From Rhea pennata (lineage: Eukaryota; Chordata; Aves; Rheiformes; Rheidae), in NCBI RefSeq assembly GCF_028389875.1, contig NC_084672.1, forward strand, positions 3,943,501-4,007,500: DNA of 64,000 bases, given 5' to 3'. Positions 1 through 12,207 of the stretch are shown here, in pieces (position 1 is the first letter of the stretch; each line of letters opens with the position of its first letter). Under the pieces are notes generated by a model. That model was given only the letters and a program-made list of their open reading frames with translations. It had not been told where the DNA came from and searched no databases. The translations under genes were made by a program, and so were the position numbers.

Positions 1-3000
1 CTAGCTGAGGTCATGAGTCTCCAGCTCTGTGCATCTCACATGCCCCATCATCGCAGGGCCCCTGAAAGCTGGGGAGCAAGGCATCAAGCTGCCTTCATTA
101 AAAAACACAAAAGAACGATAGGCGAGACACAGAAAACCAATAGAAGCACTTTCCACTTAAAGACAGACCATTTTACAGTCACTTTTTCCTATTAAAGTAT
201 TATTAATTATTACTGCTTTTCTGCAATTGGTTAAAGAAAACCTGTAAAGCCCACAGATTTTCACATGAGTTAGCAAAGGTTTTTTAAATAGACACATATG
301 TCATGCAGGGCTTAGTTTAATGCAGCCTGGAAAAAGAAGTAAATTTGGACCAATCTATAACTGTCAGTAAATATCTTTGAATAATGCAGTCTGAATCACC
401 AGTACCTTCTGACTAACACTTCTCATCAATTATTTAAATGAAGCTCAAATCACTCAGACATCAGAGACGACTCCAGAGATTCATGCCATTAAAAATGTGC
501 AGGCATCAATAACCTTTCTCGGATGATGCAGAATGTGTGAAGGACAAACAGCAGAAACCAAGGCAAATGAACACGATGTTATATTATAGCACAAAGAACA
601 GCATCTCAGCACTCATGCTAGGTGCCATGTTTTCATTGCATTAGATTTTCCTCCTAATTCTCTATTTTTCTGGAGCACATACCAGAAAACTTATACAGCA
701 TTTGTTCGAGGCCTTTACAGCAGGCCACCTGTGACAGACCTCTCTGAATACTGCATATGCTTTAATTGTTTTTATGGACACCTAAGGAAGGAAATGCAAA
801 TTATTCCTAAGCACTAACTGTTTAAAGGGAGATAATTTTTAAGCAAAATGGTTCTCCAATCTAAACAATTCAGTATAGGTCTAAATACAATCATAAGTAC
901 AGATCAAAGTAGACGGTCCAGTTCCTGGAGCATGCAGCCGTCCTGTGCTCAGTGCCCTGTGATGAAATCCTGACCTAGAGAGAAGTACTGGAATTCCCCT
1001 TGGAGGAGAAAATGCCTCACGCTGGATGATCCAACACAGCTGGACAGCTGAGCAGGAAGCCCTTCAAACAGGGCCACCAGAGCACAGCAGCTTTAAGCTA
1101 GTCATTGAAGAAATGATGAGAGTAGGGTCAAGTTTTACATCCTTCCAGCCCCAATTCCTGATTGTAGGGACTATAACTCAAGATCTACATCTGGAACCCC
1201 AACCAAGTGTACAGGTACATCCTTTCTGCCACGAGCTGAGCTGGGCTATCATTCATTCTTTTTGAATCACGGCCAAGGGAGGTGAAGATACAAGCAGCTC
1301 GTGGCAGAGGCTCACTGATGATCTGGGAGATCCCAGTGATACTTCCTCTTCTGCTAGAGAGGTCTCCAACCAACCTCTTGAACTTCCTACAGGTCAGACT
1401 ACTCCATATACAACCATTTTCCACCTCTCCTCCTGAAACTGCCCAACAGGGACCATCAAATCATCTAGGCCAGGGAGCATGAGAAGGACCACAACATTAT
1501 AACTGAGGGAAGGAGGAACTTGGCAAACTAGGCTCTAACCCCAAGACTGCTTCTGTGTTTTACCCAATGACTGCTTCATGAAATCATTTGGCTAATGTGT
1601 CATGCTTCCTCTTCCATGCTCCTTTTGTCCCCCTCTGAAACCTTAAATCCTCTCTGGCATAACGGCATCGTTACAAGTGCTGTTTGGAGAACATGGGCTG
1701 GGCATCAGCCGTCACGGTCTGTTTACATGCATTAGGTGCAGACTTCTGGGCACTCCGGGTCCTGGACAGTCACAAATTATTGGTTTCATGGAGTTAATAT
1801 GCTCCCAAACTTAGTTGGCAGTTTAGTCAAAGTTTTCAGGACCTTAATTTTGGTTCCTAAACTCCATTTTAGTCTTAAGTACGTAAGAACTTTTTATTGA
1901 TCTGATCAAAACTGACTAGTTAGGCTACGTCTGAACATCCATTAAGCAGAAGTCAATAAAAGCTTTATTGAATGTAGGCAATCTGAACAATTCTGGCATT
2001 TGAAATTGATGTACTTACACTTAAGTATCTGTGGCAGAAAAATAATGCTGCTCATCATTCAAAGTCATTATGTAACTGTCATCAGAATTTCATTTTGTGA
2101 TTGTACTCTCCAGAGCAAATTGACCTCTTGCCTAAGATGATCTGAGAAGAAAAGCTACTAAAGATCTTCAGCAGCTAAAGACCTTCCAAGTGAACTAACT
2201 TACAATCCCCAAAAGAGTAAAACTGATGAGTCACAGAGTAATGAAAAGCTTGCCCTCGACCAACAGCTGCACCCGTGTGGTTCTGTCAAAACTAACTTGA
2301 GTTTTCAAAGTGAGAGTGGAAAACAGGCCATCCATTGCCTAGTTTCCAAAAAACACAGAAGCCATCGTTGCAAAGCTAAGCACCTGGTGAACTGAATTAC
2401 CCAATTCACAGGAGACTTTCTGGTGACTTATGAAATGATATATTGACTTCTGATACACAAGTGAAAATAAGAAGCCAAATGTATTTTATAAGCTTAACTT
2501 ATTTATACTGACCAAATGGCCAAAAAAAGGAGAAAAATTACACTGTATAGGTTAAAAATTGTTTTATTTCTACAAGAGTCATGATTGAACTATCATCAGT
2601 ACTGGCATTCATGTAGGCCAAGATACAATTTTGCCAGTATATGCATAAGCAGATTTTAGCAGAAAACTGGGCTGAAATCCTGGAAGATCCTGCCTATGGC
2701 TTTAACCCTACATGTTTCCTATTCTTTCTTTACCTGAAAACTTCATGGTTTTCAGTTAACAGGGTCATCTAAGATGCAAACAGCCTTAAATAACACAGTG
2801 TGAGAGCAATAATTGAAGCTGAATGACTGAACCGAACCTCTGTTTTTGGACTTGATCATGCAACATGCTGAGCATTTAAGCCTGGGTGTAACAAAGTGTT
2901 TTTAAATCTTGGATAACATAGATTCAGGCTCTGGCTTCTGCACTTTGCTCAATAAGGTCTTTGTTAACATACAACAAGTTATGATATGCTATCAGTACTT

Positions 3001-3761
3001 CTTGGGTATTCCTATAACAAAAGGCAATGTGAAACTCCAGAAGCTCTTACAGCCCTTTTGTGATTTCTTCTAGCTTTTGCTTTATTGCACAATGATCAGA
3101 GACAGAATTCCTGCGCAGGCCTCTAAAACCACTGCCCGAAGTCAGCCCCCTCTCTACTTCTAAGGTTGCAGAAGGAAAGCAGATAAATTAAGTCTATTTG
3201 AACAGACGTGACATGGTCTGGGTTCATTCCTCTAACATGTATTTGAATGCTGATGAAAATAAGGCCACAGGGCTTACTCCTTACCACTCAATCCTCTATC
3301 TCTGCAGCTTCTCTGTTTAGTTTCTTTGTAGACCCACTGTACCTTTTCTTTGCTTGATGCTCTGCAATCGTCTCTTTCTACTAATGACTGTAACACCAAA
3401 CTAAATGCTAGTTTTGAAGACAGGAAAACAGCAGGCATTTGTTGACATTGAAAGTACATTCTTCTTCTATTCCTTACACCACTCAACAGTTTGTATTAAA
3501 AGGAACTCGCTTTGGAAATATTTTCCACTCCTAATTTCAATGTCTTATGGAGTAGCTTTAAGGTTGGTTGTGCAGTAACAGCCTTTTACAAATGCTAAGA
3601 CCAAGACTAATTTTCTTTTAAAAAATATTCCAATGGTAACAGTGGTTATTAATTAAAAAAGAAACATTATTTTATTGCCATTCAACAATTACAGCAGTAT
3701 CAATCTGAAAAGCAAAACGGATTGTGCCATCTTAGCTGAAAGAAACAAAACAAAAATAGAT

Positions 3762-3780
3762 CTTTCTTTCTCTCTCTCTT

Positions 3781-3817
<37 letters not shown>
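3762..3817 (+). repeat. CT-rich tract and poly(T)
   Basis: A CTTT/CT-rich run leads into 35 uninterrupted Ts (3783-3817). Possibly the A-tail of a decayed retroelement on the minus strand, but no element body was recognised beside it. Confidence 0.9.
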
Positions 3818-3818
<1 letters not shown>

Positions 3819-6779
3819 TAGTAATAAAGGATCTCATGAGGGTATCAGTGTTAAGTTATACCCATTCTCAGGCCCTGTTAATAGGACCGGTGAAGAAACT
3901 GTTTAAAATCTAAAGTTTCTAAATTGACAGTATCTCTCCAACAGTAAAAAGGTGAGAGTTTGCAGGTAAATGCTGTGAGCCAGCAAACTATCGGCACACA
4001 GCAGCATAACAAAATAGCACACTACAGAGATGATTATTATCTTTACGTCCCAAATCACTGCATTCTTTGACAGATAACCTCTCAGAGTTTGTAGGTGCTA
4101 CATTAATTCCCTTTGATAAGGCAGAAGTTCTTTGGTAACTAACTACAATACTAGAACATTCTTATTTATCACAAAAAATATAAATGAGATGTTTAACGCA
4201 GGATAAAACAGGGTAGGGAGCTAGCCTACTTCAAAACAGCATTACAATAGCAACTTTAAAACTGCTACTGACCTTTTCATAGTTTGTGCAGGTATTTCCA
4301 GAGACGGGAGCAAATCAAGATGATGACTTTAACACAGCCTCCCATGCAGTGATGCTCAATAAAGCTGTTAATTCCTTGGACTGCCGGCCGCCCACCTCTG
4401 CTCCGGCACAAACCGCTCTCAAGAAGCTCTGACAGTGGCCACTGGATGCAACGTCTTCTGGCTGGCGGTTTCTCTGTTTGAATTACCTACTACATTTTAC
4501 CCTTGACAGTTATTTTCATCTCCATGTTGCATTAGAGTGAAATCCAAGCCTCTGGTCTAGCGAGGATCCGGGGACAGGCAGGCAGGGAGGCTGCCTCTCC
4601 CAGGGGGTGGGGGTGGGGGGCTCAGGCATTAATTCCTCAACAGCACCAGATGGCTACTGCTAACCTTCCCCAGATTAATTTTTTTGTCATTTTGACTTCT
4701 GTTTGCTGCCACAGAGCAGAGGCAAAAAGGGACAGAGATGAGGTTTAAAATGTGCTGAATATTTTAAGCCAATTCCCCAAATGCTTAAAAATTCACAAGA
4801 GTTGCTGAACATTTTTCAGTATTACCCTAAGGGGGCAATGGCAGGCAGGTTTGCAAAATTAATGGAAAGCCAGGTTAGTTCTGAGGCACATGGCATCTCT
4901 GTACCAGACACACACATCTTCCGGTGTTTTGAAAAACTTCAAATTAATACACTGAGTAGCAGCCAGCAGGAAACCTCCAGTGGTTTCAAAGGAAGATGTC
5001 ATCTGTCCTATATTGCACTTTCCAATTAGACTAGGTAAGGAAGATTTTTCTATCCCATAGAAACCTCTGAGATACTCAAAAACATGTCCCATCCCAGACC
5101 AGGCAGAAAATACAAATTCTCAGGCTTCTTTAACATAAAAGCATATAAAATTTTAAATTAGCCTAAATCAATCAGAATGCTTTATGAAACAAAGACACAT
5201 TCAATGTTCCTTCTCTAAACCTCAAAGCAGGGTTTTATTTGTTGTTTAAGAATATTTCATTCATTTCATTCTTTCATTACTTAAAAGATGCAGCCACAGC
5301 CCAGGACTTGCTGCTTCGCTGTAGCCCCAGGAAGGAGGTTGCTCCTCTGCTTGCCTCTGTCCCCCACACCAAGGAGGGTCCCACAGCAAAAACCCTGTCA
5401 CCCATTTCATCTTGTTCCCAAGATTTAGGCAAAATACCCTTGGTCCAATTGATTCTGGTGTAAAACGCTAGGATTCAAGCAACTTGAAAAAGTCTCCACC
5501 AGGAGAAGGAGAGGGAAAGCCACAGTAAATGCAACTGTAAGACAACAAGCTGGTTTTTCTGGGAAATCCAGCATCCCTGCTGGAAAGGCCGAGACAGAAC
5601 TGGGCCACGTTCCCCTAGCAAGGATTAATACTTCTTCCCAACTGGTTAGACACACCATTTTCTCGGGATGAAGAGGGAAACCTCCACAGACACACTTTTT
5701 CTGACTGTTTTACGTGGTTCAATTTCATCTAAACATTCATTATTTAAACTAATTAAAGGAACAGCTCTACACCGAGATCTGCTTGCTGTGCCAGTGGAAA
5801 AGATGAGGTATTTCATACGAATTAAGCCCAGATTTAAGATATAGCTGTTAATCAATGCTCACTGCCCCTGAAAGGGAACATAACCCTTCAAAAGACCAGA
5901 TATGAAACACAGAAGAATGCTTTGCAGACAAAAATTCAGTACTGAAGGGATCTTTTTCATTGTTGTTGCATAATCTGGTATTATTTTTAAATTGTTTATG
6001 TGCTGGTGCCATGCACAATAAATCCTGCTCTGAACTGAACATTTTCCAGCAAGCGCTAAGGATTTTGTCAGGGGCAAGCAGACAATTTTAGGTACAGCAA
6101 TGCAAAGTGACCAATGATCGCCAGAACCACTGGAAATATTCTATTTAGAAATACACTTGACCTGCAAGGAAAAAGCATTTACTAACGCAAATCGGAAAGG
6201 AAAAAATTAAGTCTCGGATGGAAAAATGCTCTGGGCTCCTGTCTTTCTGAGGGGCTCTCAGAGTGAATTATGAAAAACAGCTATGTTAGAAAGCTTTAGG
6301 TTAAGCTCTACGTTTATACAATAAGCCTCGGTCTGCCCCGGTCAGTGCTGAGCCAGGGCAGAAAAGCTCTGCCAGGTCGGAGCGGGCTCCTGCATTTGCG
6401 CACGTGCCTCCCAGGCCCTGGGGACTCTGGAACCAGTCGCTTTGTCCAAGAAGTTCAAAATTGCTCTTCCTACTTTGCTGAAGTACAAAAAGGAGATGCA
6501 CAACATTATTGCACAGCAGTGAATTTGCAGCACAAAGAAACGTACACCGGAAAACAACTGTCACCACAGCAGAGCTGCCACGTGCAAATCATGCTGGGAA
6601 ACGCAAGGTAGCTTCAAGTCCCTAATGTATAATAATAATAACAACAATAGTCCTGTAGCTACACAAGAGCAAGGAATGAGCGCTATCAACCTTAAAGCCC
6701 TGAGCAGGCCCTTTCCCTCACGCTCATCACTTCCATGCATGGGGCAGTCCCTCCTGGAAGGGCACCGGGGCACCAGGAC

Positions 6780-7130
6780 TATGATCTTCACCGAAGGCTC
6801 GGTGCGGAGGCCACCCATCAGCGCGCAGCCACATATCCCTTCCTCCCGCACCGACGACCTCCTCCTCCTCCTTCCTCTCCTTCACGCTGGACGCAGAGCA
6901 GCTGGATGCCGCACAAGCGCCGGCGTCCTTTTGCTAACCCCGCCGCCCTCGACGTCTTGGCACGGTCACTCGTCTGCCGCCGGGACGGACGGGTCCCGCT
7001 CGGCCTCCCTGCCCTCCGCACGGAGGGGAAGCGGGCTGCGGAAAGCAAGGCAGAAGTTGAGGTGGATGTGCACACGCTGGAGGAGTCGGAGCCGCTTTGC
7101 AGCAGTTCTGGGAAAATCGTGAGAGGAAGC
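6780..7130. promoter_or_regulatory. CpG-rich patch inside LRRK1 intron
   Basis: A roughly 350-base GC- and CpG-rich stretch that stands out from AT-rich surroundings. Open frames occur on both strands but show no recognisable homology, as expected for CpG-rich DNA with few stops. It could be an alternative promoter, an enhancer, or an unrecognised exon. Function is not established. Confidence 0.35.
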
Positions 7131-8199
7131 GTGGGCCATGGTACAGGATAACAACGTGGCAAGCAAGAAAAAAAGTAGGGAAGCTTGGTACTTTGCTGAA
7201 CGGCACTGGGCCCTCAGCAGTTAGGGTGATGGTTCAGCTCCTTGCACACATGTCCTCTCCAACTTCAGGAGCGCTCAAAGCATTGCTGCTCACAACACGG
7301 TCCGCTCCTGAGGGGCAGAGATTTAGGAAAAAGAGAGCTGCAAATGGCCAGAGAGCCAACTGCCGTACTGAAAATACAAATGACTCAGCTGTAAGTGAAA
7401 GTTTCTATTTTTGCCTTTTGGCATCAGTGATTTGGTTCCAATCCTACAGCTTGAATCACTCAGAAATATGCTTTTGTATGCAAGGCCAGCTATGCCACTC
7501 TTGCTTTCCAATTTTTAAATTGGAAGATATACATTAAGTACACACAAGTACAGTTACACTTTTGAATTTTTTTCATCTCCCTTTCCAGGCATGGTTGGAA
7601 AGACAGAACTAGTAAATCGCGGAAGGTGTCTCTAGTGAAATCATTCCTGTCCAGCTGAACCAAGTACTTCAACCATGAAATCCAAACCAAGATTGGATTT
7701 CCATTTGAAACTTCATAAAATAAATTTTTGTGGATGATAATTTTGTTTCTTTTGAAACTTCTCAGTTTCCTTAATGTTCAGGCTTTCACCAGAAGAGGAA
7801 AATTTCCATACTTTTCTTTCAAACAAATCATTTGCTCAATATTCTTCTCAAAAATGAGATATTCACTATTCACACAGGCAAAGCATCAAGTCACGGTCAT
7901 CCCCCTTACACTGCTTCCTCTTTAGACATGGATTTAAAGCTGACTTCAGACAGCAGCAGAGATTTATGCCCCTCGCTGCGAGTGGCTGAGTCTGGAGGAA
8001 TCGCAGGTGAAGCTGTGTGTGTGTGTGAGGGGAGGAAAGGCCTGAGGTCTCCGCAGGTGTCTCACAGATCCTGGATATATGAAGATATTGGAGGGTCAGA
8101 AAGACTGGTCAGAGATGACAGAAAAAGGTGAAGTAACATTAAAAAGACATTTTAAATACCTCGGGTAACTCTGATTTATTACGTTCAAGGAAGCTTAAG

Positions 8200-8520
8200 A
8201 GAATCTGGAGCGGATGGAGAAAATGACTCGAAGAAATGAGCATCTAATTACAACAGCGCAGCTGAAAAGCGCTTGGCTTGTTTAGCCCAGTAAAATCAAG
8301 GCTGGATAGGATGGGACTACTGCCTTTAAATACCTCCAGAGGGAGACATCAGGGAGGAACAAGAGCTATTTATAAGCAGAGCATGAACACATTTCAGCCA
8401 CGAATTAGAGGAGAGTTTAAAACTTTGGAGAAATGAGGCTCTGAAACAGTCTTCCTGAAAGCGCACCAGGAGCGGACAAGCCAGCTCATTTCAAACAGGC
8501 CTGGCGTAAGGTCTGGGAGG
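8200..8520 (+). mobile_element. Degenerate CR1-like LINE fragment
   Basis: The stretch contains phrases typical of the 3' part of CR1 reverse-transcriptase elements: GCTTGTTTAGCC, then AGGCTGGATAGGATGGGAC, CAGGGAGGAACAAGAGCTAT, and ATGAGGCTCTGAAACAGTCT before CTTCC. No long open frame survives. The divergence suggests an old insertion, as expected of ancient CR1 families in birds and reptiles. The ends are approximate, and I matched it from memory of the consensus. Confidence 0.6.
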
Positions 8521-9517
8521 GCGACAGCAGGGCTCCGACCCCTCCTGGTTACTCACAGTTCTTATTTATCACCAAGACGGTAACAGCTCTAGATTAGTGT
8601 ATCTGTAAGTGCTGCACACAGAGTGAAAGAAAATACAGCGAGGATATGGGCTACGGCTGGCATCAAGGGAATTGCACAGGCCACTTCGTAGCAGCGGTGT
8701 CCAGGGAGCACAGAGCTAGGAAGAGCAGCAGGGAAAAGGTGTGAAAGTGATGCTCTGGAAAATTTAAAAGAAAAAAAAAGAAGTGTAGAAACAGAGGCTT
8801 GGATCCAGCTCCTAGTGAGCTCCATGCAAGTATTTCCACTAGCTTCCAGGTGAGCAGGAGCGGACCCCCAGAGACGCAGGTTTCCAGGAAACAGTATCAT
8901 AGAGGGAAGATTACCTTAGCAGCTGTTTTTGGAACAGAAGAAAGCACCATAAAAAGGCCTCTGCTGTGGCCAAGGCAGGCAGCACTGGGCCTGAGTCAGC
9001 CTGTGAAGCGATGTGCTGCCAAAGGTTTAATGTGAGCTACAATAAAAATCCAGAATCCTTCCATAGCCTGTGATAAAATCTACAAGTGGCAGAAGTGCTC
9101 ATGCTCGCAGAGAGGGGGAATGGGGAAAAAACTCCCCTAATCTTCCCAAATTCTGGGTAAGTCAGCACCGATTTCAAGGGACAAGGCTTCTGCCTTGAAG
9201 GATGCTATGTTCAGATCAAGGCATGTGCCGTGAACCAGCTGCAGCCTGTAGGTTTTCTTATGTAGCTGCTCTGAACTACAGAGGGCAACATCAGAAAAAG
9301 CATTTTCATCCTTTTACCAACAATGTATGATGAATTCAAACCCAGTGCACCTGAAAATCTGATCTAGTCTGTACAAATTACTATCCTCCATGCACAACAA
9401 TGAAGGATTTTGATTTCATAGGTTTTATTCCCATCCTGATAAGGTGTAAAAGGTCCCAGGTGCAAGACTGTGGAGAATTGCAACTACTATTACAAGCTGA
9501 CTTAAGGAGCCAGAGAG

Positions 9518-9523
<6 letters not shown>

Positions 9524-9549
<26 letters not shown>
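9524..9549 (+). repeat. Poly(T) tract
   Basis: 26 consecutive Ts in the LRRK1 intron, with no recognisable retroelement attached. Confidence 0.92.
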
Positions 9550-12175
9550 AATAATAAAAAAGCTAAATTCAAGATCTGAGAAGGGATCCTGTCCATTACT
9601 TTTTAAAAAAAGAATGTTCCTGTTTGATGCAAAAATAAAAGCTTTTTCAAAGACTCTCTGATGTGCAAGACAAAGATGGGCAGGCAGATTCTGGAGGAGG
9701 TCTTGTCTTAAGCAATTACCAGCACTCTTCTTGAATCTTACTCACTAGACAGAATTTAATATGAGCTGGATAATCACACTGCCGAGTGTATCAGCTCCAA
9801 ACCTTGCAGCTTTTCAATAAAGCAGCAATAACTTGTAGATATGAATAAAAGATGGGAATTAAAAAAAAAAGAAAAAACTCTCAAATCACCTAAATGCAGA
9901 AGTTATTCCAGACATGTATGCTTTTAAAAGTTTTCCTTCTGAGCTCTTTTCCGGATAGCCAGGGCAGTTTCCAAGCGATATTCTGATCACTAAAACAAGC
10001 AGTGATGTAATTTCCACAGCGACCACAAACATACCAAGAATATTTGAGCTAAATTTATCCAGACCTCTTGCTTGAATCACTGCTTTGGTTCATAATTTTT
10101 CCATGATTTTCAGCTCTGCACAGCAAAGGCGCTGTGGACAGCCTGGGATCGAGTTTTCCCCAGTCATATCTGAAATGTGAACCCTTACACTTGCAAGCTG
10201 CATATTGACTATTAGGAATTAAATTAAGTTGCTCCTCCAACTCCCAGCTCCCTGCTCCTTTCATCAGCCCTGTGGTAGCCAACTGACCCCTTCCCATCGC
10301 CCTTGGGTGGCACTGCATCAACCTGCCTGTCAGCCCAGAGCAGCAGATAGAAACATCACGGGATTTCACTAACCCTTCAGACATGTATGGGGTGGCTAAT
10401 TATCATCTTGAGAGGGCTTAGGTATTTGCAAGAACTGCAGTATAACCTCCAAAATATTACTAAATCAATCAGTCCTCCCTTTAAGATAGTGACACACAGA
10501 CTCCAAGTATGGACACACTTTTGTTATGAAACTATGAGTACCCTATATAAATATCTACAAGCTGCTGCTGAGGTTATACATAATCACGCAAACCAGCAAT
10601 TGCTGACCCATTAACGAATGCACAGACTGTTTCAGGAAAGGAACTAATATCAGCCTAATGCAATGTAAACCCAAGATGGAACCTATTAAGGGACAGGCTT
10701 CACCTATATAGCAGGCTGACAGCTGGGTGGCTTAAAAACGCACCCCCACCCCTCATCTGCAATGCAAACACTTCTTCCGAGTTAGCTGCCTTCTGCAAAA
10801 CAGAGCCCCAGCAGCCTCTATCGATTTGAGAAATGAAAAACAAGCAAACCGCAGACTTAATGTCCTAACGCTCCCCAAAGACCAGGTCCAAAGCCTGTCA
10901 TAGCAGTGCAAAGGCTTTAACAGGTTTCAGATAAGGCCCCCAGAGGCCTTGGAGAGGATGAAAAATGAGTTCATAGCCCATTTTATATTTGCATAAAAAA
11001 AAAAATCAGTAACATCACTGACAAAATGATAAATCAATTAGAGGCCTAGTAAAGGTTGCGTCCGTGTGAACACCATCAATTGCTTTTTCCCACTGAAGCT
11101 GAGGACACTGCTCTGGCTGTGACCAATGTCAGCCCTCACCGCTGAGAACAACTCCAAAATCAGAGCAGTAGAGTAGCCAAGAAGTCTTTGTACACAGTTC
11201 TAAGTGCAAAGGATTTTCTTTACTTCCCTTATCACCTTATCTTTGTTTTTTCTAGGCGTCTTGATAAGAGCGGTCACAAGTTATATTTTACTGTAACACA
11301 CAGTCAGTAATTTTAACCTTTAGGGGGAAAAATAAAGCTGTATACTGGCAGAAAAATCCAAGTACAGCTAAGATACAGATCAATGATTTATTACTGGCTG
11401 TAAATCACACTATGTTTGAGGTTTGACTCCCTGCCCAATTAGCAGTCTCCTAGTAATGAACTGGGATTTGATTTCTTTCTGAGAGTTGCTGCACGCTCTC
11501 CTCACCACCTCCCCTTCTCCCATGGCCTCCAGGTCCTTCTTAGCTCCTGCACTCCCGGCTTTACGGCTAGGACCTAAGCGCATCTCCTTACTCCCTCGAC
11601 TCCAGCAGGACGCAGCACCCCCATGCCCTATCAATCATGCAGGCAAGCAAATTCAGCTTGTTTGCACACCCCTTCCTGAATCACTTCCCACATGCACAAG
11701 AACCAGGTTCCAAAAGTAAATGGTTCCTTCGCATGCCTGAATTTTGAAACATAAGAAACATCATCTAAGGGTATATATGTTCTGAAGAACAGTGCACAGC
11801 ATCTGTACTCTGAAAATCACTTCAGAGTGTCTAGGCACCTAATTTTATGTGCTGCGCCATTCCTTGCCCTTTTTAGAGATCTTGGCTCAGCTCAGTGAGA
11901 TGGTGCAGCGTGCAGCTATGCCACGGAGTCTGCACCAGAGAATGGCCTCAACCACATGCATTTTCTGGTGCAGATTGGCCTTCTGCGCTAGCTTTTGGCC
12001 TCATGTGAGATTTCACCACTTCTGCATAAAGCGTGTATTTAAATAGGTTTAAAAATACAAACCTATTACTGCTCTGCTACTGTACTTCCTACTCCTGCCT
12101 AGCATTTCCTCCTTCTCTTTCTGGAGGGCATACAGACTAAGACTAATTCATATAAAATATCTCTTTTTCTTTCCA

Positions 12176-12207
12176 TTTGTTTTTTTTGTTTGTTTGTTTG
12201 TTTGTTT
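12176..12207 (+). repeat. (GTTT)n microsatellite
   Basis: T-run followed by about five GTTT units in the LRRK1 intron. Confidence 0.88.

Noticed and set aside
3762..3817. Poly(T) as the tail of a retroposed gene
   Set aside because: No gene-like or element-like body and no target-site duplication could be seen beside it.
6625..7162. Overlapping open frames of 90-165 codons on both strands around the intronic CpG patch
   Set aside because: Several frames are open at once, as expected for CpG-rich DNA. None resembles the ankyrin-encoding exon of LRRK1 that should come next.
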